The notes beneath the pieces are model-generated. The model was not told the DNA's origin, searched no databases, and saw nothing but the letters and a program-made list of their open reading frames with translations. Of a DNA stretch of 64,000 bases, positions 22,342 to 33,110 are shown piece by piece; the stretch's first letter is position 1; each line of letters starts with the position of its first letter. Source of the DNA: Saposhnikovia divaricata. Taxonomy: Eukaryota; Streptophyta; Magnoliopsida; Apiales; Apiaceae. Made by a program: the position numbers and the translations under genes. The DNA is taken from assembly GCA_036435485.1 (NCBI GenBank), contig CM071594.1, positions 104,869,001 through 104,933,000 on the forward strand. The letters run 5' to 3'.

Positions 22342-25158
22342 ATGGCTGTTTCACTCAAAGACCGTTGTTACCCCGCTCGTACCGCTCAACCCTCATGCAT
22401 AGTCTTACCCGCAGTAATCGCGAATAACTTTGAAATCAAACATCACAACATTAGCATGTTATCTAGGTTTGCTTGGGTAGAGGGAGAGGATCCATATCTT
22501 TTCATTCGAGAGTTTGAGGAAGTGTGTGCATTACAAAAACTTCAACAATTGAGTGAGGATTCTATTAGGCTCAGGCTTATTAATTTTGCTTTGAAAGAAG
22601 ATGCTAAACAGTGGTTGTATAGTCTACCCGTTAATTCTATTTCCACATGGGAGGGATTTGTTGCTATCTTTCTTAAAAAATATTTTCCAAACCATAAGGC
22701 AAACAGACTTAGGAATGAAATCAACCAATTACAACAAAATTGGAATGAGTCTTTTTGGAAATATTTTGATAGATTTAAAAAGTTGTTGTCTAAATGTCTT
22801 CAACATGGTATAGAAAAATGGAGACTTTGCAAAATTCTTTATGAAGCCTTAGATAGCCAAACCACTGCTTTGTTAGAGTCTATGTGTAATGGTAAGTTTA
22901 TGGACAAAGATGAGGATGAAGCTTGGCAATTTTTTGAGGAGTTAGCTGAAAGAACAATGTTGTGGGAGTCAACTAGGGAACCTAATCAAGAAGCTGAAAA
23001 TTCTAACTCATTTAAGGGCTTACGCGTAGTTGGTAATTCTATTGCAACCGAAGCTAAGTTAGCTACACTCACTAGACGTCTAGAAGCCTTAGAAACCAAC
23101 AATGCGTCCTCTCAAATGTCTCTCTGCACAAACTGTAGTTCTCCTAATCATGTGGTAGAGAATTGCCCTGAAATTGAACAAGTCAATGCCATGTTTCAAC
23201 CTAGAGTTAGGAATGATCCTTATGCACCCACATATAATCCTGGTTGGAAGAGTCACCCAAATTTCTCATGGAACCAAGGTCAATACAATCAGTACAATCA
23301 AAATCCTCAACCTACTTTTCAAAAGCCTAATCCTGGTTCATACCCAACTCAAAATCCTAATTCATATCCTCCTCAAAATCTTGGTCATTATCCAAACTCA
23401 GTCCCCATGAATCCTCCTGGTTTTGCTAAATCTGATAAGAGATTCAATTCTTTAGAAAAGAGTATTGAGGCGTTATTGAAATCTCAAGCTAATTTAACTC
23501 AATCTCAACAATCTTTCATGCAAGCTATGACCCAAGATAGGCAGTTACTGAATTCCAACACTCAAGCCATATCTAAGCTAGAGGTCCAAGTTAGTCAATT
23601 GGCAAACACAATCAGTGAGAGAGAGAAAAATAGATTTCCTAGTCAACCTGAGACTAATCCTAAATTTCATCCAAATCAAAATTCTCATGAAAACGTGAAT
23701 TCTGTTATCTCTCTAAGGTCTGGTAATCAATTCAATAATCATGCTGGTGTCAATACTCAAGAAGAAGATAAGCTAACATCTGAACCAAATCCTTTGCTCT
23801 TGAATCCTAGTCTTAAACAATCTTCAAATCCCGAGAGTTCTGAAGTAGATAAAACTGATGAGTCATCACCATCCGATGAACCACCTTCGAAACCCCACTC
23901 TGATGTGTGTAATGAAAAAGTCTTTAAACCGAAAGCCCCGTTTCCTCAAAGACTTACTTCAAACAAACAATCTGCTCAGTTAGATAATATTTTGGAAGTC
24001 TTTAAGCAAGTCAAGATTAACATTCCTCTTTTAGATGCGATTCAACAAGTTCCCTCTTATGCTAAGTGTCTAAAAGATTTATGTACTCATAAAAGAACCA
24101 CTCATGTTCCTAAGAAAGCTTTCCTAACATCTCATGTTAATTCTATTTTGTCAAATCAAATCCCTATGAAGTATAAGGATCCTGGTTGTCCTACCATCTC
24201 TTGTGTCATAGGTGATACTTTCATTGATAAAGCTTTACTCGATCTAGGAGCTAGTGTGAATCTTCTTCCCTTATCTGTCTATCAATCCTTGGGTTTAGGT
24301 GAACTTAAGAAAACTAGTGTTACTCTTCAGTTAGCTGATCGTTCTGTTAAAACTCCTACAGGTATAGTGGAAGATGTGTTGATTAAAGTTGGTGATTTTG
24401 TCTTCCCTGTTGATTTTGTTGTTTAAGAAACCGAACCAGTCAAAAATCTCAAAAATCAAATTCCTATTATTTTAGGAAGGCCTTTTCTTGCTACCACTAA
24501 TGCTTTGATTAACTGTAGGAATGGTTCGATGAAACTCACTTTTGGAAATATGACGATTGATCTTAATGTCTTTAATGTAGGAAATCAACCTAATGAGCTT
24601 TTTGAACAACCTGTAGGAGTTAATTTGATAGATGATGTTGTTTCGTGGTCAAATCCTAAGGATAGTGCAATTGAGTCTTTTCTTGAGAAAGATGTTTTGT
24701 TAAAGTATGAGAGCAATAAAGAACTTCATGAGCTTTACAGAAATTTTTCTTCTGATGAGATGTTAGATGAATTGAATGCCATTTGTTATAAGCATGAAAC
24801 TCAACTTGAGGATAGTTCTTTTGATCCTAGGTCCGTTGTTAAGACTTCTGTAGGTGAGCCACCCACTTTCGGTCCTAATCCATCTTTTTCCACTATTGAT
24901 CAGTCTTTGATAGTCGATAATGAAACTTATCATGTTCTTTCTAGTGATTTAGTTCATGACCGAGAATTTCAAGTGATTAATCTGCTTAAACAACATAAAG
25001 AAGCGTCTAATTGGTCTATGAATGATGTTAGGTGTATGAGTTTCATTTTAGTGTGTGATCTTAATTCTCTAGTGGATAATGATGTTTTTGTGGGTGTGTT
25101 TTACATGTTTGATAATTGTGTTACATGTGTTGTTTTCCCTCGATCTGGTATTGGTTAA
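22342..25158 (+). pseudogene. gag-protease polyprotein of element A, one in-frame stop, no RT
   Basis: From the first ATG (22342) the frame runs 694 codons to a TAA at 24424-24426 and continues in the same frame to 25158. In order: a retrotransposon gag domain (WLYSLPVNSISTWEGF, FLKKYFPNHKANRLRNEI), a CX2CX4HX4C zinc knuckle (CTNCSSPNHVVENC), a Gln/Asn/Pro-rich linker, and an aspartic protease with LLDLGASVNLLP (DLGAS at 24241-24255). The flap-side motif IILGRPFLA lies beyond the stop, so the stop cuts the protease. The family usually has Leu there (TTA to TAA), a one-base change. The frame ends near HKEASNWSMNDV, where related polyproteins enter reverse transcriptase, and the RT is missing. 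Confidence 0.85.
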
Positions 25159-26930
25159 TATATCTGTTTCGTAATGTATCTCCCATATAGTCAAGTTTAG
25201 GTATGGGGGAGTGTGTGTGAGTGTTTCTTTTATATGTGTCTGTGTTTTATGTGTGTGTGAGTGTTATAGGTAATAATGTTTCTCCGTCATGCCTTTATTA
25301 GGTATTCTCGTCCTTTTACTTTGTCAATTTTTCTCTCATTTGTATACATTGAGGACAATGCATGATTTAGGTATGGGGGAGGGATTTAGTAGTATTATTA
25401 TTAAAAAAATCCAAAAAAAAAATCAAAAATAAAAAAAAATACATAAATAATTCTAGCCTTGTGAAATTATTACTTGTTAGCTTGATGCACCCTTACATGC
25501 TATAGTACTCTTGTGTTTCTGATGCTTTTGATTGAGAAGTGATATGCTAAGTTCTTGTGCACACACACACTAGCGAGTTGAAACTAGTAGACTTATTGAA
25601 TGTTGTAAGTAATTAAAAGGACATGAATATGTGCAAGAAGATTTGGTTTCCATGCTTTGAGTACAAGTAGGTGCATTAAAGAGTTTTTTTGCTTGGGATT
25701 GATTATGTTTTGCCACCAAGTGAGATTTTGAGCCTATATGCATATCTTTTGCATTTTATATTCGTTTGCTTGAGTGTCCACATATTGTTTGCATTGCTAG
25801 CACTTGTTTGAGACCTTTCTTGAAATGCATGACATTATTTGATGATAAGATGATAAAGGCATTTAGGAATAACCTATTATTATCCAAATTACCACACCCT
25901 TTACATATGATCAATTAGTTACCCCTTTGAGCTTTATCCTATTTTTTCGGTGACACATCACATTACTTGCCTAGACCTTTTTGTTGTGTAGCCTTACGTA
26001 TATACTTGTTCCCAATTGTCAAAGGCTAGTAGGAAGTTGAGGGAGTAATAAGGTGTGTGCGATGGGGTTTACTCTTGTTAATTACTTTTGGGGAAATATT
26101 GGGTTTTGTTGCTTACTTGTCAGTCGTTGTTCAAGAAATTTTTGAAGAAGGATTGTGGTTGCGTATATTTATCTTAGCTCTCCAAAGAAAAAAAAGAAAA
26201 AAAAATATATGAGAGCATACTTATGTTTATGTGTTTGTGTGATCCTTCTTCATTCGACTATTCAAGAATTTTGTTGGAAAAAATTAGAAATCCATGTATG
26301 GGGAGAAAGTATGGTGTTGTGTATGATATATTATGGATAATACTAGCTTTTGACACTTCACCTTATTTGGCCTTACTTGACATACCTTGTCCTTAGCCCC
26401 GTTACAACCCAAATAAAGACCTTTTGATTATCATCATTAATGTATGTTGTGTTAAAGTTAGATTGATATCAAATGTCAAGTATGCTTATGATTTTGTTGG
26501 AATTGAGTGATACACTTACCCAAGTTCTTGAGTGATTATTCTTTTGTGAGTGAAAGGTGAGTTGTTACCAACTTATTTTTACACTTGACAAGGACTTTTG
26601 AGGACCTATGCATATTTCTTTAAGTAGACTATGTGAATACTTGCACCTTACACACCAAGACATTGCAAATTCACTTTGATTTCTTAAGTTGATATAGCAT
26701 GAGATGACTTGTATGTGTGGTGTTGTATTGAGCAATCTTTTACATGAGCTAGATGGATTTTGTGGGTACATTCTCTATAGGCCCTCACGAGAACTCACTC
26801 GTCCACTAGGGCTGCCTAGGGGTTTAAAGGGCTTGTTGCATATGCCAAATGCAACCGTGATCACCTACGGAAGTGGTATTATATATTAGATAGTATTTTA
26901 TTATATATTTTTCTCGAGGACGAGCAAAAG
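25159..26930 (+). other. non-coding 3' interior of element A
   Basis: About 1.8 kb with no polymerase, RNase H or integrase motif on either strand. It holds two internal polypurine-like copies TTTAGGTATGGGGGAG (about 25196-25211 and 25367-25382), simple A-rich runs, and a short CA run. Confidence 0.65.
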
Positions 26931-26947
26931 ATAGGTATGGGGGCATT
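26931..26947 (+). other. polypurine tract of element A
   Basis: ATAGGTATGGGGGCATT abuts the 3' LTR and is the expected plus-strand primer. Its core GGTATGGGGG also appears twice upstream. Confidence 0.75.
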
Positions 26948-28088
26948 TTATAGGTCCATAATTAATCATATTTTTAATACCTATTTTATGTCTGTTTTCG
27001 TAATTTTATTAATTAATAAATTGTTTTATTTTGTTTTGTAGGAAAATAAATAAAAACAGATTTCTAGCAGGAAAAGGTGCAAAAAGGGAAAGGAGGTGGA
27101 AAATTCTTGAAGTCAAAGAAATTGGAGGAAAAATCGAATACTTATCCGAGAAGAAAAGGAAATTGAAGAAATTATATTCAAGATTGGATTGTAATCAAAG
27201 GGACCAAACCCAATATTTTTCCCTATATATATGGCCTTCTCTCTTGTAATTTAGACACCAATCTAGATTCATAATTTAGGAGTAGGATTAGATTTAATTG
27301 TCTTTCAATATAAACAGATTTTTTTTTATTTTATTCAAACACTTTTTCCTGTTCAATTCAATATTTTCTTCGTTAATTAATTTTCCGGAAAGCCCTTAAT
27401 TTTCTGGCGTGCGTTTGTTTCCTTCGCAATTGATTACCAGGAAGTATCTTCTGCTTACTTTAGTTAAAAACAACGTGAGATCTTTTGTTTTTAATTCTAG
27501 TTCAATAGTTTAAGTCATTCTTGACTTTCTGTGGCATGCTTTATTATTATAATTGTTTCGTATATATTCTAATTATGCGTAGCTAAATCTCTTGCCCTAG
27601 GATGAAGATGAAGTTAATTTAATTATTCTTGATTTCTTCTCGTTCCTATTAATTGATTCTCATAATTTTTCTTGGTGCTTAATTGTTCAATTGACAAAGT
27701 GATTTTGATATATTATTGTTACCGGATTTATTTTTCATAGCCTATGCTTGCTCTTTGAAGTTTTGATAGGTTATTGTTAGATAACAAGTTTCATAGTATA
27801 TGCTTGTCTCGTTAATTGATATATCTTGTTTGTGAAGAAAAGAGGATTGGTTTTAGGGCGAGGTGATATTAATTGTGATTAATTAACGGATTCGGATTCC
27901 TAGGTTTTCTATATTATTTGATAATTTTTGCTAATTAGGTTAATTAGGTTAATTAAATCTCAACTCAAATCTTATTGTCTAGTTCGCCTGAGTTAATTAT
28001 TAGGGTTTTAAAAATTCGTAGTCTCTGTGGATCGACCTGTATTTGCTACAACTAAACACTGTGCCCTTGCAGTTATTTTACACAATCA
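26948..28088 (+). repeat. 3' LTR of element A
   Basis: Starts TTATAGG (TGATAGG in the 5' copy, one change) and ends ACACAATCA, followed by GTAAA. Nearly identical to 20237-21376. Confidence 0.93.
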
Positions 28089-28093
28089 GTAAA

Positions 28094-29116
28094 CAAGGGT
28101 ATGTTATTAATGAGATATGTACTTTCTATAAAGTATTTGGTGGTGTGTGGCTACAAACTTTTGTTGACGCATTTGCATTCGAAAAATAAGAAAATATATG
28201 ATAAGTATGGTCGTTTGACCTGTGTCGTTAACATTATTTGTAATATTCTTCTAACCTTCAAGGTCAAGCAAAATTTTTTCTTATGAATAGTTTGAAAATT
28301 ACTGAATAATATATATAACTTTTTTATTTGATTCAAATTTATTATTTTAGTCTCTATTAGTAACATAACAAACATATCAATGTGCTTGAAGGTTATATCT
28401 ATGTTGATATCTGACATATTATGATAGAAAATTAACTAACTATATGTATATCTTATAGGATCTTGACGGTCTTGCAAGGCACGGGCCTTTTTTTAAATTC
28501 AGAGGTTTTTGCTGCAGGTAAATTGCAATTGGCAGGTTTCGTTCCTGGATTTCTAATTAGTACAGAGCTAGCTGAATCTTCCCTCTTCCGTAAATAATTG
28601 AATATCTCCTTGGTGCATTGCCCACATGTTTTCTAGTAAATTTAGCAGCCCAAACCCTAGCCCCACAACATCCACAAGTTTGATCTTGGCTGCCCAAATC
28701 CAATATCAAAATTGTTCTCAACTGCAGGAACAAAACGAAAAAGAATAATTAAATTATAGCAGAATAAACAACCAAGACAAATGAGGTTGGCACTTAAGCA
28801 TAAGGGCACAAATCCAAATATAAAATATAAACTAATTAGGTAACTCACGAAAACTCCTCTTCTTCAGGACAATCCTCTGATGCAGACGACGCGATCTTGG
28901 GTAGCCAAGTATTTGGACATGTCAACACATAAACAAGTTACATAAAGCATGCATGGGCATAATCATATTGAAGCTGACATTCAAGCTACCCAAAAATGTA
29001 GATGTAGAGAAGTATTATTATTACACCAATGTTTCTATTTCTGGGGTGACTGTATTGACTGTTATTGTCCGTAGAAAATATATGCATGCATTGCAACATA
29101 TTTAGGATCCAATCAG
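28094..29116. other. unassigned sequence between two LTR elements
   Basis: No gene could be assigned. A short exon-like stretch (28459-28517, flanked by TTATAG and GTAAAT) codes DLDGLARHGPFF on the plus strand, but no neighbour exon or family was recognised. Confidence 0.35.
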
Positions 29117-29121
29117 AATTG

Positions 29122-30675
29122 TGTTCGCACTTTATCACGCAAGCGTACGTGGTCACAAGTAATATAAGATTAAGTATAGTTCGTTCCCACAGAGACTGGT
29201 ATATTTCATATTATGCAACTTATGCAACAATGTATGATTATTATTCACTGCTAAGACAAGTATCAAAGTTGTATTTTGATTAACTAAATTAACTAAGAAG
29301 CAATTTAACAATACTAAGGATTAACTAACTAATGAGGATAAAGTCGGATTACTTATAAGAAATAAAACATGGGATCATAACTTCATTAAATACTTCATTT
29401 AGAGTTGATGCCTTTAATCAATGTATGTGATGGTTATGACAACTAATCAGATAACACGAAATTAGTACACGTTATCTTTCGATATACTTATGCCAAACCA
29501 CTCAACATCCACAAAATAGATAGAAGCTGGGTAGACACTAATTATGTTTAGACCCTATATGTCTATAAGATTTGAAAACATAACCGTTTAAGAGCAAGTT
29601 ATCCATTTAGATTACATAGGGTATCGTAAGATGGTTAAAATTACACTACGAATCATGCATGTCAAAACATCCATAAACCTATGCTAGTATGGCAAGTTCT
29701 AAATCTCTATATCCACTGTCGCTTCAATAGAGATTAACAATACAACTTAGATGTTAGCTACGCATCCAAGAAGAATAAGCACAACCATACGAGGAAATCA
29801 ATAATTCATCACACACAAATCTTTAAAGCAATCAAACTATTAAACTCCGTAAATAAATCCGTTAGGATCCCATGACAACGATTAGTTCATAATCAAACGG
29901 CTCGTCATCATGGGATCTAGTGATAACATGATATAAAACAAGATCTGAATAAAAACAATAGTGCTAGAGTAATAAGGTTTAGAAAACAAATCCAAAACGA
30001 GATCTAAAGTATTTCATAATTAGAAGAACACAAAAGAATTAGATCGAGATCTCTGATAGTTGTCACGTGCTTCGGTAGAATCCTTCTCCAAGTCTCTCTT
30101 GTCTCCCTCTGTGATAAAAAAACGTGCTTCTTATGTCAATAGCATGTATTTATATAGCCCCACGTGTCTTGAACAGAAAGAAATTACCAAATCTGAGTTA
30201 AATTAGGATTTTTTTTCAGCCCGGCACAGCACGGGCACGCTCTCAGTGGCGTGGGCGTGCTGCTACAGTGCTACAAATAGAATCGTCTTCTTCCAGGCTT
30301 TCCAACGACTATTTACGGGCCTCAAACGAACTTGTAGAACTCTCGATAGAGCCAAAACTGTGAAAGCTTTGACACTGACAGAAAAAACTGATTTTCTTCA
30401 CACTTTTCTTCGCTCTGCTAGCTTCCTTTGCAGCAACACTTCTCATGAGTTGTCAAATAAAGCACAAGTATCCCTTGAACTCCAATGCAAGCCCAAGTAA
30501 CCTCTAAATTCTAACAAAACACCACCACATAATCACAGAAAAACACCAACCTGCCTCCAACTAGAAGTTCTGCACAACTCAATGAAAACACGTTAAAAAC
30601 ACGGCATACTTGAGGTCAAGTAATCAATTTAAGCCGATACGAAGCATTCTAAGTGGATATAAAATCCACTTATCA
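29122..30675 (-). repeat. 3' LTR of element B
   Basis: On the minus strand it starts TGATAAGTGGATTTTATATC and ends GTGCGAACA; AATTG (29117-29121) would be one target duplication copy. It matches the solo LTR at 52948-54472 at roughly 90% by eye, including the end block CCACGTACGCTTGCGTG. Confidence 0.85.
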
Positions 30676-31955
30676 CACCCCTAAACTTAAATCGATGCTT
30701 GTCCTCAAGCATAAACAGATTCGACACATACAATGCAATGCATGAATGCAACTAAATGAAAATGCAAAGATCCCCTCGGATTAACCATAACCAATTCAGC
30801 AAGAAAATATCTCAAAGAATGCAATAAGACCAAACAGAGCTCGACTAAATCCCCGTATACTAACATTACATGAACAGAAACGTGGGTGTGTGCGATGCTC
30901 ATCAGATATCTCCCAACACTAGATCAAAGTCATAGCCTATTCTTCGCCAAAACAATCACAGGTTTATAAATAGAATGAACGCTAAACACTTCATAACTCA
31001 GAGACACCTCCATCATCATTCGAGTTAGACAAGGATTCATGCTAAATTACTAAACAAACAACGACACATAACACAACACATATGCTTATTTGACCGTGCA
31101 ATGGATGAGGCCCCTAAAGACTTATGCAATAATACCCATGTAGCGAGCGTTAGGTTAGTGGATCCCAGACCAGAAAAAGCCTTAGGTCACCAAGCACAAA
31201 GTCCCTTAGAACTTAATTGCTCGAGTATTAAAGAGCTCACCCGTGGTCAATTCTGCACTTACACATTCACATAACTTTTTTTTCTTTTTTTTTTTCTGAT
31301 TTTTTTTTCATTTTTTTATTCACACACTAATACTTTGGAATGAGTGCGTTTCGCTCCATCTCATCCAACCCTAGACTACTCTTAAAATATGAGCGGCTAC
31401 CAGCCTTTTGACACCTAACTTTTATTAACACTAGAATGAAATCTCTGGTTTCCCCCAAACTTATATTTTAGTGCTCCTACGCCATCAAGGGAATAAAGAA
31501 CATTCTAAATATAAACAAGTGATTAAATCTCAAACAACCAAACAAGTATGACCTGAACTAGCCCAAAAGCAAACGATGAGACTGTGTAAAGATTTTGTTT
31601 CTGAAACATGCAAGTCAATTCATAATAACTTAAATCAACCCTCTATTCATCATTACCACACTCAAATCAACATCAACCTACCAAACGGAAATAGCCAAGT
31701 CCTACGGGATCATGAAATATGCTATGCAAATACAACTAACATGAATTCACATGGAATACATAAACGAATATGCAAACAAATATGCTCTACATGAAACAGT
31801 CATGCAATAATATGAATGAAACTACTACTACACATGCAAAATGATTCCTACATGAACAAAGACTCTACTACTACTAATCCCCAAATCATCACCCCCAAAC
31901 TTGAAATATTCAATGTCCCCATTGAAGGCAATAAAAAGGATAGTAGAGAACTTAC
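30676..31955 (-). other. non-coding 3' interior of element B
   Basis: No coding region. It holds the polypurine tract next to the LTR and a T-rich run (31266-31320). It sits where pol genes would be expected. Confidence 0.6.
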
Positions 31956-32558
31956 CTAACTATCAGCAGGACCACCCTCCTCGGGTGGTGAATCAGGTGG
32001 TGGCTCTTCGGGTGGTAATGGCTTGAGTTCAAGTGCAAAAGCTTCCTCACTTGACAACTTACGTAGCACCTGAAAATTATTAGAATCAGCTAGCCCACGA
32101 GACTTATGTAGAATGTCAACTCTTCTTTCCCATGGAGTTGCATCCAAAAACTGAAATAGCCCCTTTCTTTCTTCGTTCTCAATGCCAGAAATCCCTCTTG
32201 AAGCTTTTTCCACGGAATCTGATTTTTTTAGCTGTTCAATCTCCTTCTTCAAAATTTTATCACAAACGTCCACTTTGAAACACTCCGCTGAATCTGACGG
32301 ATATTTTGTTGCCTTGAACACATTGAAAGTGACTTTCTGATCATGCACTCTCATGGTAAGCTCTCCTTTTTGCACATCTATCAGAGTTTGGCCCGCAGCT
32401 AGAAATGGCCTTCCCAAGATGATGGGATTCTTCTTATCCTCCTCAAAGTCCAGTATAACAAAATCAACCGGAAAAATCAGCTTATCCACCTTCACTAATA
32501 CATCCTCCACTATACCCCTCGGATACGTGATCGACCGATCTGCCAACTGCAAGGTCAT
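31956..32558 (-). pseudogene. element B protease C-terminal fragment
   Basis: The frame reads TLQLADRSITYPRGIVEDVL, FPVDFVILDFEEDK and IILGRPFLAAGQTLIDVQKG, the second half of a gypsy aspartic protease, then a linker and a Pro/Glu-rich tail ending at a stop at 31956. The active-site Asp and the gag region lay upstream and are cut off by the copia LTR at 32559. It resembles the protease of element A (LQLADRSVKTPTGIVEDVL) but is a distinct family. No reverse transcriptase follows. Confidence 0.82.
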
Positions 32559-33062
32559 TGTTAGATATTGATTCAAGTGATGATCAGGATCTAGACTACT
32601 GATCAGATACTGATGCTGACGTCATCAGTAATGCACCGTCAATATTAGGCTATCATCAGGATTGGAGGCTGATTAGGATTACACGAGGATATACATCAGT
32701 CCAGGAATCAAGGGAGATTGATATGTCGGTTCCAGATTTATAGGAACGCAGCTATCATTCAAGATATGTACTAAGAGATGTATGTAATTGATTTGATATA
32801 TCTTGTAATTAATAGGGCAGCTGTGTATAGTATATAAACACAGTTTAGGTTTTTCATTTATATAATCGCACACACGAGTTATCTTGTAACCTAGCAGCTC
32901 TCAAGAACATAAGAATTTCTTGAGAGAGTTTGTAATAGTTTTATATCAGAGTTAATAAAGCTGTTATTTATTCATACTTGTGTTATCATTTATGTTTTAA
33001 GTCAAAAATCTTATACAATTGTATTCAACCCCCCTTCTACAATTGTTCTTTACTGGGTAACA
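32559..33062 (+). repeat. 5' LTR of copia element 1
   Basis: TG...CA termini, 504 bp, directly followed by AT and the primer binding site. A TATA-like TATATAAACAC is visible at about 32831-32841. Confidence 0.85.
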
Positions 33063-33064
33063 AT

Positions 33065-33076
33065 TGGTATCAGAGC
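33065..33076 (+). other. primer binding site (initiator tRNA-Met)
   Basis: TGGTATCAGAGC, the standard complement of the plant initiator tRNA-Met 3' end, three bases after the LTR. Confidence 0.92.
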
Positions 33077-33110
33077 AAACTGATTAATCACAATCAGAAA
33101 CGATCTTAAG

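Larger units (their letters stand above)
20237..28088 (+). mobile_element. Ty3/gypsy LTR element A (gag-protease only, Athila-like), 7.85 kb
   Basis: Two LTRs of about 1,140 bp (20237-21376, 26948-28088) differ at about ten substitutions and one indel by my reading, some 99% identity. The target duplication GTAAA is perfect (20232-20236, 28089-28093). A primer binding site matching tRNA-Asp follows the 5' LTR and a G-rich polypurine tract precedes the 3' LTR. The interior codes for gag and an aspartic protease, then stops; no reverse transcriptase, RNase H or integrase is seen in the remaining 1.8 kb. It would therefore need enzymes from a related element. The tRNA-Asp site and gag style point to the Athila/Tat group. 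Confidence 0.92.
29122..32558 (-). mobile_element. Ty3/gypsy element B, 3' part (gag-protease type), minus strand
   Basis: Read on the minus strand: a protease C-terminal region (32558 to 31956), a 1.3-kb non-coding stretch, a polypurine tract (about 30676-30691, TTTAAGTTTAGGGGTG) and a 1,554-bp LTR (30675 to 29122). The upstream part is missing because a copia element starts at 32559. The reading frame ends at 31956 with no reverse transcriptase or integrase before the LTR, the same layout as element A. A solo LTR of this family lies at 52948-54472. Confidence 0.82.

Noticed and set aside
28459..28517. Exon-like stretch coding DLDGLARHGPFF
   Set aside because: AG and GT borders are present, but no neighbouring exon, family or reading context could be found; likely chance.
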